Origin: Bolinopsis microptera
Taxonomy: Eukaryota; Ctenophora; Tentaculata; Lobata; Bolinopsidae
NCBI RefSeq assembly: GCF_026151205.1
Contig: NC_087073.1
Coordinates: 10,672,411-10,736,410 of the forward strand
Direction of reading: 5' to 3'
DNA: 64,000 nucleotides
In this document: positions 12,001 through 22,345 of the stretch, piece by piece
Layout of the letters: each line of letters starts with the position of its first letter
How positions within the stretch are numbered: position 1 is the stretch's first letter
Made by a program: the position numbers and the translations under genes
Notes under the pieces: model-generated
What the model was told of the DNA's origin: nothing
Database searches by the model: none
Seen by the model: the letters and a program-made list of their open reading frames with translations, nothing else

Positions 12001-13961
12001 TGCGGAGTTGCCGTGTCCCCGATGTAAGGACAAGTTCATCACAAAACAAGCTCTAGCGAGTCATCTACAGGCTTGTGCTGCTCCCTCTGATAGACCAGCT
12101 CAACAAACTCCCAACAAAACAGCCTCTAAAGGCTCTAAACCTAACTTGAAACTCATTCACAGACAGCTCTTTATTGCTGCTCAGAACATTGACGTTTCTC
12201 TTCTAAATATCAGCCAGGTACCATAGTAACCATAGTTGATAGAAACCATAGTAACTATAGTAACTATAGTAATCAGATACCTTGTAGATGCACATTCTGA
12301 AGAGTGTTTTTAACTAACTGTAATAATCGGATAATTTTCGGAACATTCCTCTTTGAGATTTATGATTTGGAATTAACCATAGTAACCAGGTATCTGTAAC
12401 CATAGTAACCAGGTAATAGGTATCTGTAACCATAGTAACCAGGTATCTGTAATCATAGTAACTAGGTATCTGTAACCATAGTAACCAGGTATCTGTAACC
12501 ATAGTAACCAGGTATCTGTAACCATAGTAACCAGGTATCTGTAATCATAGTAACCAGGTATTCGTTAGTTGATAACTAATTTTACTACAGGTGGAGACAC
12601 TAATACAAGTGTTAGCATCAGAGGACGGTATAAAGAGTGTACCCCAAGCCAGGGTTGTAGATTTGTTGGACACTATTGAGAAATGGGTCAAGAAGAAAGA
12701 GGTTGGTATTTGTATCTTATCCTCCTCATTGTGAAGCCGTTTCTTTCCTAATACACTACATTCCCAACAAGAAGCTTTATATTGTGAATATTTCAAATCT
12801 GATAATGTTTCTTTTAATCAGGCATTGGAGAGAGAGATGAGAAAGAAAGCCAAGTTGTCCCAATCTCCGTCAGCATCTCCCAAACCAACTCAAAACTTAC
12901 CAATACCTGCCCGCAACTCACCCTTACCCTTATCAGCTAGGAACTCACCTCTTCCTAAAGATACCGTCACCAGCCCTCGAGTCAGTAACACTAAAAGTAC
13001 TACTAGTTACCATGACAACACTACTACTACAAATAAGAACTTGTCTCCGGTGAAGCCACCCTCTCTTACAGACTGCTTACCCCCTCAGATTACTGCTGCT
13101 ATCCTACCTGCTATCAAGGTAATTATATTGCAATAGTTAGCTTAATCAAGGTAGTTCTAACAGCTGCTCTCACTAGTACTTAGGATGTTTATATCTATCC
13201 AGCTACACTGCCCTTTCTGTTTTTAAGTTTTACTTTTGATTTATAGAGAATGTAAGTTGGTCCGTTATATCGCTGGTTACTGCAATAAATTCTCTCACAC
13301 AATTTCTCATCTCCTCACACAGCCCTCTTCAGGACGAACAGACTGACCTGGGGTTGTTAACTAAGATCTGTACTGGTATGGGCGGGTGCAATGTCTCCCT
13401 CCCTGAGTCTCTCTCCACCCATCTCTCTCTTGCTGTCACCAAATCTATCCAGGTATGATATGACGCACTTTAAATAGTGATAATATACAGTTACGATCAT
13501 GATATCTTTTGATAGTAGTTTTATTTTGATTACGTTCTAAGTCTAACGAGATATTCCATCAGATCTTGCGACATCCAGACTCCACCAACAAAAGCACTCT
13601 GTCGGAGCTGAAAGCGATCATCATCAGCATCTTGGGAGATAAAAGTAGTTCAGATAACTCAATAAAACAGGGCATTATGAACGTTCTGAAGAGGAACTAC
13701 AGAGCAAGAGACTTGCACGGAACCACCACGGTGGATCTGGATACTTTTGTTCAGTATTTAGTGAAGGCAGTGTTACCAGGTTTAGGTGAACTCAGTCCTA
13801 ACTTGTTGACATTGCCGTTCTTGTTGGACCTGGTGTTGAAGAATAATAAGTTCGTGGGACATGTCACTACTTCTTGTTCCAAAACGTTGAGTTCAGTTTC
13901 AGAAACTGCTGTAAGTACCAGTTCGGTGTCAAATAATTCAACAGTAGCCAGTTCAAGTTGA
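31..13961 (+). CDS. Multi-C2H2 zinc-finger protein gene, 23 exons, 5' incomplete
   Basis: Exons: 31-153, 264-403, 598-735, 867-948, 1296-1370, 1503-1707, 2352-2453, 3582-3713, 4432-4580, 5343-5458, 6116-6259, 6463-6636, 6784-6899, 9275-9453, 9794-9912, 10802-10947, 11062-11333, 11574-11809, 11980-12217, 12591-12701, 12822-13118, 13333-13452, 13563-13961 (TGA). All junctions are AG/GT, phases agree throughout, and the sum is 3,813 nt, or 1,270 residues plus stop. Exons 1-16 and 19 encode about 22 C2H2 or C2HC fingers (e.g. CWLC...H..KH, CDVC...H..SYH, CIDC...H..DH). Many fingers are split by an intron between the Cys pair and the His pair. Exons 17-23 are Ser/Thr/Pro-rich with leucine-rich helical stretches and no domain I recognise. 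Fingers of this kind usually bind nucleic acid in the nucleus, so a transcription or chromatin role is inference. The start lies upstream of the window. The weakest junction is the GTTGGT donor at 12702. A long Gly run in exon 6 comes from a GGT repeat. Confidence 0.85.
1110..1186. repeat. 8-bp minisatellite in zinc-finger intron 4
   Basis: About nine copies of GGTAACCT in tandem, with related degenerate copies just upstream. The unit contains the palindrome GGTAACC. Confidence 0.9.
1721..2257. repeat. 20-bp minisatellite with acceptor-like units, zinc-finger intron 6
   Basis: About 27 tandem copies of a 20-bp unit of the form CTTTCTTTCAG plus TAGCTGG or CTGCTGG, in perfect 20-bp register without indels. 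Each unit holds a pyrimidine tract followed by CAG, i.e. a 3' splice-site consensus. The exon 6 reading frame stays open into the array as far as about 2165. Confidence 0.95.
2840..3517. mobile_element. Tc1/mariner-like MITE, 678 bp
   Basis: The ends are terminal inverted repeats starting CAGCAGGGTGTCA and, after a mismatch, sharing ATTGGCG further in. The element is flanked by TA on both sides (2838-2839 and 3518-3519), the hallmark target duplication of Tc1/mariner elements. No transposase ORF is present, so it is non-autonomous. The flanks outside the TA also share TATCTACAATAAAAA on both sides, which suggests an older local duplication at the site. A diverged relative of its right half lies at about 61950-62220. 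It sits in intron 7 of the zinc-finger gene. Confidence 0.8.
4592..5195. repeat. G-rich minisatellite in zinc-finger intron 9
   Basis: Irregular repeats of TTAGTGTTTTAGTG followed by runs of 6-13 G. Neighbouring G-runs are spaced closely enough to allow G-quadruplexes on the + strand, the same strand as the transcript. Confidence 0.9.
5459..5905. repeat. 43-bp minisatellite starting at the exon 10 donor
   Basis: About ten copies of a 43-bp unit built from CTAGGTTAC and CTAGGTTAG blocks. The exon 10 junction itself (GAGCTAG/GTTAGTAGC) matches the unit, so the array begins at the 5' splice site. Confidence 0.9.
6900..7836. other. Intron 13 proximal part, no gene seen
   Basis: AT-rich intronic sequence between exon 13 and the 25-bp array. 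I see only short repeats: an ATATAC-rich stretch near 7140-7200, and GGTAGTGGTAGTGG near 7090 with its complement CCACTACCAC near 7265. Confidence 0.5.
7837..9125. repeat. 25-bp minisatellite, about 51 copies, zinc-finger intron 13
   Basis: Tandem 25-bp unit containing GTGCCCCACTACTCAGTGAC. Scattered variants (GCATGG, TAATCAG, ACATGC) recur in blocks, which indicates higher-order amplification inside the array. Confidence 0.97.
9454..9632. repeat. 9-bp minisatellite from the exon 14 donor
   Basis: About 19 copies of TTACTATGG beginning right after the GT of the exon 14 donor. The open frames through it (Tyr/Gly and Met/Val/Thr repeats) are a by-product of the 9-bp period. Confidence 0.93.
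9672..9768. repeat. 20-bp minisatellite in zinc-finger intron 14
   Basis: About five copies of a 20-bp unit with CATATCGGTAACTATGG, again carrying GGTAAC. Confidence 0.9.
9913..10801. other. Intron 15, no gene seen
   Basis: AT-rich intron with a G-run at about 9984 and a C-run at about 10750. The C-run is followed by TCAACATTCCAG, a possible alternative acceptor. The acceptor at 10801 is preferred because it keeps phase and completes a CCHC finger. Confidence 0.5.
12230..12560. repeat. 23-bp minisatellite near the exon 19 donor
   Basis: About eight copies of a 23-bp unit with CCAGGTATCTGTAACCATAG. The exon 19 junction (GCCAG/GTACCATAGTAACC) resembles the unit, so each copy carries a donor-like CCAG/GTATCT. 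Confidence 0.9.
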
Positions 13962-14212
13962 AATCGGAGTTTTTAGCTTACGCGTTGAGTAGTCATAACG
14001 TTTCCATCTATTTGAGTCTTTATTGATATTATGTTTATATGAGTTTAAATTATTATTTGTTTTTAAGCCTAGGGCAGATATGTCTGTTTTTCGAATCATA
14101 TTATCATGTTGCATTTTAGCTTTTAATCACATTGATTACCAGTACCACTTTACAATTTATCATCAATCATGAGATTTAATTTCATGAACTGTATAATCTG
14201 ATAACAAATTAT
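13962..14212. other. 3' flank of the zinc-finger gene
   Basis: AT-rich, presumably 3' UTR and intergenic sequence. I see no canonical AATAAA signal and no ORF of note. Confidence 0.4.
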
Positions 14213-16768
14213 TACCTAGCTTGCTAGTCTAATGCTCGCTCCTCTCACGTATGCAGTATGTGAGAAGCTAGAAAAGAGCGCCGTGCATTGGGGCTGGCGC
14301 ACCAGGTAGGGTTGCAAAGGTACGCCTTGTACATTGTAGGTTTGTAACCTACCAACAACCAAGACGCGCACGCCAAGTCGGACTCGTCGACGGTCTTAAT
14401 TGGAACAAATATTTTGCGAGTATCACCCGTAAAGGTTAATTGACGATGTCAATTCATCGCAGCTCGGCGAGGCCCAGTAGCGCATCTCGCCGATCTAGTA
14501 TAATTGAGTGCTCGGCACAATAACTAATCGCGCTACAACCTTGACGGATGTTACTCGTCTTGCTCTAACCAGAGCCCTCTCGCTTGCAGTAGCGCGCGAC
14601 CGCCGGAGTTGTTGTGAAACAAGCGCGTCACGCAGTACGCGTAGGCACATGGCTATGTGAATTACTCGTCTAAATTTCTTCGAAGTAGCGCGCGCCGCTT
14701 ACTTCTCGAAATGGCCCGATGGCAAGTGCTACGAAGTAGCGCGCGCCGGGCCAGATCATTAACAATGGTCAAGCTACAACCGTTAAGGTAAGCCAAATAA
14801 TATCGAATATGAGGGAGGTAAAAGCCCATTTAAAGTAGCAACTAGAGATCACGAACTCTTCTAATACATTCGAAGCTGGACGAGATTGAAAAACCATAAA
14901 CAATTAAGGTTTGCTAAAAATTGGGATGATGATTAATCACTCTACACTCGACTGTCACGTGACTTTTTCAACCCGTTCTCTAGCTGGCCCTGAAAGACTA
15001 TTCGAAACCCTAACCCTGTAGTCTGATTCCAACCCTAACCCTAACCCAATCCATAACAAAAGCATATGCTGAAACCCTAACCCTAACGAGAAATTAGACT
15101 AACTTCCTTATATGGTCATATCACGTGATCGAGACAGTTTTTCGCCAATATCTCGTCAGGGGAGCATTTTAACCCTATGTCATGGGGGGTGATTCGGAAT
15201 CAGCGTCCGAAAATACATCAATTGAAGTTGGTTTCAACTGTCGGGAGCCCTTTTAGAACAATCTCGAAGATCGACTGTAGAGTGATTTAGCACGCTCGTA
15301 AAAATTGTGAGTCAAATAAGGAAAACAAAATTTTAAGGAAAACAATTAAACTCTTCTGACAATGGTCCTTAAATTATTTCACCCTTAATGCAGGGACTAG
15401 TATATTTTTCCGACTAGTTGGGGCCTCACAACCCCGCATACCCGAGTGCTTCCCATTCCATTTTTGAGAGTTTGGCTTCTTTTTACAGCTAACATCCTTT
15501 AGTTCAATTTATAATTTTCTGATATAATTGGAGTATTAACCCTTATCTTTATTAGGTACTGAAGATGTCCGAAAATGTTTTACCAATGATGTTATAAAGA
15601 TTTTGTTGGAATTTTTAAACCCATTCGTTGTCTGACTGTGGGAACTATTGATTCTTGATCTTTTTAAATGTGCCTAAACTTTTCGTTTCATTGGACTGTA
15701 CATGTATACATTGTCCATTGTTAATGAACTAGGCCGGCACGCGCTACTTCGTAGCACTTGTCTCCGGCCAATTACATTACAAAAAGAACCCAGAAAACCT
15801 TACCGCCTACTGGGCTCGCTAGAGGTGATACTTTTTCAACAGCACGCTTGTAACCGTGCGTCACGTCAAGTTTAATTTTCGCACGCTTGATTGAGCCCGG
15901 TAGTCATTACCTGGGGACCTCAGGCTATTATGTTCATAAACATAGATATTATGTTCATAAACATAGAATAGAGATTCGGCTTGTAGCGCGATGCGTTACT
16001 GTGCCGCGCCGCGCACTCAATGAGGCTTCTCACAGCGAGATCGGCGAAATGCGCTACTGTTCCGCGCCGAGCTGCGATGAATTGACATCGTCAATTAAAG
16101 ATTCGGCGGAATGACAGGCTGAGCGCGGCCCAGTAAGGTAGCCATGTCGACCACATTAATTTGCAAAGTTAAAAAGCTTTGTAGGTTTACTACTACTATA
16201 CAACCTACCAGGACGCGCGCCGAGTTGGATATATATGAAACAGATATTTTACGAGTATCACCCGTTAAAAAAAAGCTGTGATCTTTTATTTAATCCAAAA
16301 TCAAACTTTTCGATTTAATTCAAAATCTAAGTTGTCCCAAATTTTGCTCTTTGGGAGCTAACTTTAAATTTACGAAACGGAAATTTTATTGAAAACCGAC
16401 ATGTAGAAAAATCTCGAAGATCGAATGTAGAGTGATTTGGATTTAATTTTATTAACGGATGTTACTTGTTTAAATTTCTTCGAAGTAGCACGCGCAACTT
16501 TCTTCTCGAAATGTTGTGGGGTGATTCGGAATCAGCGTCCAAAATACACCGATTCTGATCAATTTCACACCCAAAGGACCTTTTCACAAGAATTAGAATT
16601 TTCTCAAAATTTGGGCGAGCGATTTAGTAGAAGTGGAATGATTTGGCACGCTCGACTTTTGACTTTGATACAAATTATATCGTATATTACACGTTCAACT
16701 TTTTATACCACTTCTCGCAATATATAATACGTGAGAGGAGCGAGCAATATACTAGCAAGCTAGGTAAA
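14213..16768. mobile_element. Composite repeat with terminal inverted repeats
   Basis: The outer ends are inverted copies: TTACCTAGCTTGCTAGT at the left and its complement at about 16750-16768, extending inward to GCTCGCTCCTCTCACGT (about 40 bp in all). Inside, 14440-14540 recurs inverted at about 15985-16100, and 14330-14430 recurs directly at about 16170-16270. Other shared blocks carry GTAGCGCGCGCC and GAATCAGCGTCC. The element also holds CCCTAA-type telomere-like copies (15000-15090). It is richer in CpG than its surroundings. I found no transposase ORF and no clear target duplication, so the class is unknown. A foldback-type or nested MITE composite is possible. Confidence 0.55.
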
Positions 16769-17014
16769 TACCTTCAAAAGTATAATTGTACAGACAGATC
16801 TGTTTAAAAAATCGATTTACCGACACAAAAAGCTTCCAAAGGATTTTTGATTAACACACGTTGTATACTTGATCAGACCCAATAAAAGTCACCCCAAGAA
16901 CAACCAGAGACATCTGTTCTTAAACCTCCAGGTAATCTGGTTATTGAAAAGATCAGCCCAAACCTGATATCAGCTTTAGAATCATCGAACCTCAGAGAGA
17001 GCCCCAGCAGTCCA

Positions 17015-17989
17015 ATGAGCCCTCTGTACAAGTCCTTTCCCCGTGCTGAAGAGTCTGCTGAAGAACTTGAAATCCAGGATAAACCTACAGTAAAACAACG
17101 GGCTTCAAAGAGTGATTGTCCTTGCCGATCAACATCAGATGGTAAGGAATGGAAGTTCAAGTGTACCAGATGTTTTCAGCACTGGCATGCTTCCTGTTGC
17201 AATCTCAAGGGTGCTAACAACATTCAGCACGATACACCTCTTGAAGCTTCTCTGAATATTATTCTCTCAGAATGGCTATGTCCATGGTGTTTCGATACAT
17301 CATTCCCCAGACCAGGCTCCAGCATGTCAGCCAAGATGGACAACAACCTAAAGAGCTCTGTAGACTACAGCCAGAACATACAGGCTATATCAGATGCTAT
17401 TTCTAATGCTGTTGGTAACAGTATGCCTACTGTGGAGATTGTATCCCTGGAGACAAGACTGAAGAAGCTGAGTCAAGAGATTCATGAATTTCAGCAGTCC
17501 AGAAGTCCATCTGAAGCACCACCTGCTACAGAAATCCCCCTCCCTAAATGCACAGAACCTCCAGTGTGTGATTACCTGGTCGATGTGCTAAGTGCTGAGA
17601 TCCTCAAAGAAGTTACAGAGTTTCTCCTGGAGAGCCAAGCTAGCAATAAGTTCATCCCGAAGAATGGAAGACAGGTCCTCAAGTTTGGGGAAGACTACTC
17701 TTATACTGGTGATTCAGACCCACCCCTATCCCCCACAATCCCAGCACCCCTTGCCTCAGCCATAGACGGAGTTACATCAAAGTGCAGACTGACCCATAAG
17801 CCCAACTCCATCCTAATAAACTACTACCCTCCCTCAGTTGATACCACCACTAGTAGCAAGTTCCCTTTTCACTCTGACGATGAGTCTGAGATTATTGCTA
17901 ACTCAGAAATTGCTACTATCAGCATAGGCGACGTCAGGAAGGTGTGCTTTAAGTGCATCCATGAGACCGGAAACGAAAGCCTTAACTGA
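17015..17989 (+). CDS. LINE ORF1, PHD-finger part
   Basis: 324 residues. A PHD-type zinc finger is visible: C35-x-C37, C50-x2-C53, H58, C61, then W-x-C89-x2-C92. The rest is low-complexity and helical, with a short possible coiled coil at about residues 150-165. The frame is open upstream to a stop near 16884 without another Met. It overlaps the next ORF by 29 nt in a different frame, so a single ORF1 may have been split by an indel. PHD fingers bind histone tails or act as zinc scaffolds; their role in LINE ORF1 proteins is not settled. Confidence 0.75.
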   Translation: MSPLYKSFPRAEESAEELEIQDKPTVKQRASKSDCPCRSTSDGKEWKFKCTRCFQHWHASCCNLKGANNIQHDTPLEASLNIILSEWLCPWCFDTSFPRPGSSMSAKMDNNLKSSVDYSQNIQAISDAISNAVGNSMPTVEIVSLETRLKKLSQEIHEFQQSRSPSEAPPATEIPLPKCTEPPVCDYLVDVLSAEILKEVTEFLLESQASNKFIPKNGRQVLKFGEDYSYTGDSDPPLSPTIPAPLASAIDGVTSKCRLTHKPNSILINYYPPSVDTTTSSKFPFHSDDESEIIANSEIATISIGDVRKVCFKCIHETGNESLN

Positions 17990-18752
17990 GTATGTTCATA
18001 GTGTGAGTCCAGAATCTAACTCAGTGTATGTGATGACACGATCGTCACAAGCCTGGTATCGTCACGGTATTGATGAAACAGGTCCTGCTGAAACTCAGTC
18101 TTCTGTGCAGACAGGAAGGTTCTCCATCACACTGAGAACTGTGAGCAAACAGTTTAGCCGGAGCTGCATCATCATGGGCGACTCTAACACCAAGCCCATC
18201 AAGTTCGGTGTCGGTACTGGAACCCTTGGACAGTCCTTCCCAGGTGAACGTGTTAAAGCCAACAAGGTCAGTGCAATAGACCCTAAGCTCTGCATTGGTT
18301 ATAGCAACGTCATCTTAGTTTGTGGGACCAACGATCTACGAGTTGAAAATGTGCAGTCACCTGGTGATATACACCAGCTGGTAGACATTCTCCACCTGAA
18401 AATCCAGCAGATCCAGAAACTGTGCCCTAAGGCGAAGTTGTTTGTCACAGCAGTTTTCCCGTCTAGACTCCCTAAGATGAATAAAAACATTATGGCATTC
18501 AACAGCTTGGTTGATGAAATGTTGTACTCTAGCTTTAACCAGAATGTATGGCACCTTGGTGTTGGCCACTTTTTAGACGGTAAAGGGTTGCTTGCTATGA
18601 AACTCACGAGAAATGGTGATGAAATCCATCTCGGAGAGCTTGGTATTGCTAAATTTGTGAGATGTCTGAAACAGTGGGTGTATGTGAGGGAGAGACAGGA
18701 GAGAGTAAGACAAAGGAAGGCCACCCGACCAGTGGGAGTTTATCCCACTTAG
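17961..18752 (+). CDS. LINE ORF1, SGNH/GDSL esterase part
   Basis: 263 residues. All four SGNH blocks are visible: GDSN with S75, a conserved Gly region, GTND with N124, and DEIH with D220 and H223. The predicted activity is hydrolysis of an ester such as lipid acyl or acetyl groups; the substrate is unknown. Esterase ORF1 proteins occur in CR1-group LINEs, where association with membranes or RNP particles has been proposed. The C-terminus is Arg/Lys-rich, suited to nucleic-acid binding. The stop TAG lies two codons before the ORF2 ATG in the same frame, so readthrough or reinitiation could couple the two. Confidence 0.85.
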   Translation: MRPETKALTEYVHSVSPESNSVYVMTRSSQAWYRHGIDETGPAETQSSVQTGRFSITLRTVSKQFSRSCIIMGDSNTKPIKFGVGTGTLGQSFPGERVKANKVSAIDPKLCIGYSNVILVCGTNDLRVENVQSPGDIHQLVDILHLKIQQIQKLCPKAKLFVTAVFPSRLPKMNKNIMAFNSLVDEMLYSSFNQNVWHLGVGHFLDGKGLLAMKLTRNGDEIHLGELGIAKFVRCLKQWVYVRERQERVRQRKATRPVGVYPT

Positions 18753-18758
18753 TTTATC

Positions 18759-21700
18759 ATGATTATGAAACTTATTAAAGATGTGTGCGACCCCTGTAGT
18801 AAATACATTAATATTGGCCAGCCACTCTTAGAATGTGAAAATTGCAGCAAAGTTGTTCATACTAAGTGCTTCAGATCCGCGAAATTTACAAGCAAAAACG
18901 GTCTATGGATGTGTAGTGATTGCTGTAGTACAATAGAAGATAGGTATTGCCCATTTCCAAGCAGCCAAAGATATGATGATTCAGATAAATTCTATGATAC
19001 AAACAACCAGGAAGATGTCACCATAGCTAAATTCTCTTCAATACTTGAAGACTGTAAGCGTTACACAAAACAAGAACTAGCAAACTCAATCAGCAAACTT
19101 TTTCCTGAGAAAAATAAAAATTCTGCTTATCTGCCTGCTCTGTTTTGCAATATAGATGGGTTTGCTAGTAATTTTGACAGCTTTTTAATAGAACATAAGA
19201 CCCTCCCATGTAATTTTGATGTCATTGGATTGGCTGAGACCAACATCGATCCAAGCCAACAAGGCTTATACCAAATCCCCTCCTATACAACATTTTGTCA
19301 AGTACCATTCCCTGATAAGAAAAAAGGAACAGGAGTATCCTTATATGTCTCTGATCAGCTGAATGCTGTAGTAATCGAAAATCTATCTCACTGTACAAAA
19401 GATATTGAGTGCTTATTTGTTGAAATTACTCTTAGCTCGGGTGATAAACTGACATATGGGGTTGCTTATCGTCCTCCAAATGGCTGTAGTGAGACCTTTT
19501 GTCAAACTCTTGAGGATATATCTAAGCAGTTGGCTGGTAAAAAGTTCCATATTCTTGGCGATTTTAACTCTAACCTCCTCAATGTACAAACCTCCAGCCA
19601 GTTATTTGAGGACACGTTACTTCGTAACAATATGTATCCTACTATATCACTTGCTACCCACTTCCGTCCTAACTGTAAAAACTCATGTATTGACAATATC
19701 CTCACATCAGAGATAGATCATGTACTTCTCTCCGGTGTATTGAATGATAGGATTGGTGACCATGCCTTTATATTCACCTTCACGTCAATTCCTACCGAAA
19801 ACAGTACTGAAAAACTTAAACATGTTCGCTACTATGATTATTCAAGTTCCAAACTCACTAATTTTGTTAATGAACTCGAGGTGAAGGTGAATGACTTAAC
19901 TCCCTCGGTAAACTTCAATGAGTTCTTGGACTGCTTCAATGAAACACTTGATAAACACTGTAAGCTTGACGTACCAAAAGTTACCAAAAGGACTCCCAAA
20001 CTCAACCCGTGGATTACCGATGGAATCATTGTCTCAGTTGAAAGAAAACATGAACTCTGTAGAGACTGGTCAAGCACTGTAACAAATAGAAACCCTGAGG
20101 GTAATGTACTGCTCTATAAAGTCTTCAGTGACTACCGAAGAATGCTTAAAAGTATTATCAAGGTCGCCAAACGATCGTACTACTGCAATGAAATCCATAA
20201 AAATATAGAAAACAGCAAAAAAACGTGGCAGATAATCAATGAGCTCAGGGGCAAGAAAAAGAAGCAAACTAAGCCTCCCTTTATCATAAACAACGAACGA
20301 ATCATGAATCGTAGAGTCATAGCCAATGGATTCAACTCTTACTTTGTTTCTATTGCCCCTAAGCTCAATGAAACACTTAGTAGCAGTGAGGCCTCTGGTT
20401 TACCAATTCTCCCTATAAAAACATTCTATGATTTCCTTGGAAAGACTAATGAAAAATCGATTATGTTAGAAGACTGTACACCTTATGAGATAACGGAAAT
20501 AATAAAAGGATTTGAAAATGGAAAAGCAAGTGATATTCCTGTTAGTGTAATCAAAAGATCATCTCACGTAATTACACCGATCCTTAGTCGATACATCAAC
20601 ATCTTAATGTCTAATGGCACGTTCCCCGACGTTTTAAAGACTGGTAGAATAACTCCTGTATTTAAGAAGGGAAACCCTGAAGAGATAGAAAACTACCGCC
20701 CAATCTCTACTCTCTCTATATTTGGTAAAATCTTTGAAAAGATCATTTACTCAAGAATATATTCGTTTGTTAGCTCACAGGGTATAATATCTAAAACACA
20801 ATTTGGCTTCAGGCAGTCACACTCTACTTCACATGCAGTTAATCACTCAGTAAACCTTATAACTGAATCTCTAAAACTTAAGCATCATGTCTTAGGCATA
20901 TTCATAGACCTTAGCAAAGCTTTTGATACAATAGATCATGGTACATTACTTGTCAAATTACAGGGCTATGGGATACGTGGGGTGGCAAATGATCTTATAA
21001 AAAGTTACTTAACAAATAGATCACAATATACTGAAGTTGTTGGTGAGAAATCTGACGCCTTGAAAATACAGTTTGGAGTCCCTCAGGGTTCGATTCTTGG
21101 ACCTCTCTTATTTCTCCTATATATTAATGATATCGCCAACAGCTCCAATTTGGGATCATTTGTCACCTTCGCTGATGACACCAATATATTTGTGACTGGG
21201 AAATCTAAAAAGGAGGCATATATTATATGTGTGGTAATTCTCTTTTAGCTAGTTTATATTCCTACATGCGAGCAAACAAACTCCATGTCAACTTGTCTAA
21301 ATGCTGTTTCATTCACTTTAAACCAGCATCGTCCTCCCAGACTGACAATAATTCTGAATATACTCTAACCATTGATAACTTTCCAATAAAACAAGTTGCA
21401 TCTGCTAAGTTTCTGGGAGTCGTCATCGATGAAAAGCTAACCTGGGAAGAACATATAAAATCACTTAGGCGTTCTCTCAGCCATGCAACATCAACTCTCT
21501 GCCGCCTACGCTGCTCCCTCCCAGATTTCTTACACCGCCAGTTGTATTACACTCTATTTGAATCACACCTCTCCTATTGTATCACGGTTTGGGGTGGGGC
21601 AGCCAAAACTCGTATAAGTTCTGTATTCAAAGCACAAAAATATTGTCTCAGGGTATAGTACTGTTTGGCGACAGGGAGGCATACCTAGATAAATTTAAGA

Positions 21701-22164
21701 CCTGTGCTCGTGCTCGACCGTTTGGCAACCAAAATCTGAACAAAAAATGTTTCTTGAAAGAGCACACGAAACCTTTGTTCAAGGAACACGGAATACTTGC
21801 CGTCCAAAACCTGTAAACTTACCATTGTTTCCTTGAGCTCTATAAAATCATGAAATTCCGTGCTCCGATTTCCCTCCATGAAAATTTCACCTGCTCAAGT
21901 AGGAAACCCACCCTTATACTAAGCCAAGCAGACCCCCCTGACAACTTCAATAGCAGAACGACTCGTATTTGGAACGTAATTGTGCCTAAGCTTGGTATAC
22001 GTGACTACTGTCTAAGTGTGGCCTGCCTGAAGTCTAGGATGAAGCAATCACTGCTCGTCAACCAGCATAACCATGCTGATCTTGATTGGACAAACAAAGA
22101 TTTCGAATGCTCTAATCTAAATTTTGACATTAAGTCTACCCTAGGGTCCACACATCCAAAATGA
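18759..22164 (+). pseudogene. LINE ORF2: PHD, APE endonuclease, reverse transcriptase (frameshifted)
   Basis: The main ORF is 829 residues (18759-21248). An N-terminal PHD finger uses C10, C13, C26, C29, H34, C37, C52, C55. The APE endonuclease runs from about residue 129 (CNIDGF), then AETN, YRPPNG, GDFNSN, CIDNI, and GDH in place of the usual SDH. RT motifs include [18 protein letters not shown] and the catalytic FADD at 804-807. A frameshift near 21220 moves the rest to 21227-21658, a second moves it to frame 1, and TAA at 21814-21816 interrupts it before the final block 21850-22164. No single product can be made, so this copy is inactive unless the indels are assembly errors. Confidence 0.85.
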
Positions 22165-22345
22165 TTATCTTGAAATTGAAAATTAGCTGGGTGTGCATTT
22201 TCCTTTGTCTTACTAACGTGTGTAAGCGCAGTGTAGTGAGAAAGTGTTTTTAACAGATTTATTATTAGACTTAGGATTATGATTTTTAATATATTACATT
22301 GATATAAGATTTATTTTTGATAGGTACTTAATAAAGTTGATGAAT

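Larger units (their letters stand above)
16869..22345 (+). mobile_element. CR1-group LINE, 3' part decayed
   Basis: Non-LTR retrotransposon with an esterase-bearing ORF1 and an APE-RT ORF2, a layout known from the CR1 group. The order is: open frame from about 16886, first Met at 17015, SGNH ORF (17961-18752), ORF2 from 18759. Two frameshifts (about 21220 and 21650) and an in-frame TAA at 21814 break the RT C-terminal region. The 5' and 3' boundaries are approximate. A possible AATAAA lies at about 22329. I saw no clear target duplication or 3' microsatellite. Confidence 0.8.

Noticed and set aside
13300-13332. Acceptor at 13322 (CACACAG) for zinc-finger exon 22
   Set aside because: It gives an in-frame stop after seven codons; the CTTCAG at 13332 keeps the frame open to the next donor.
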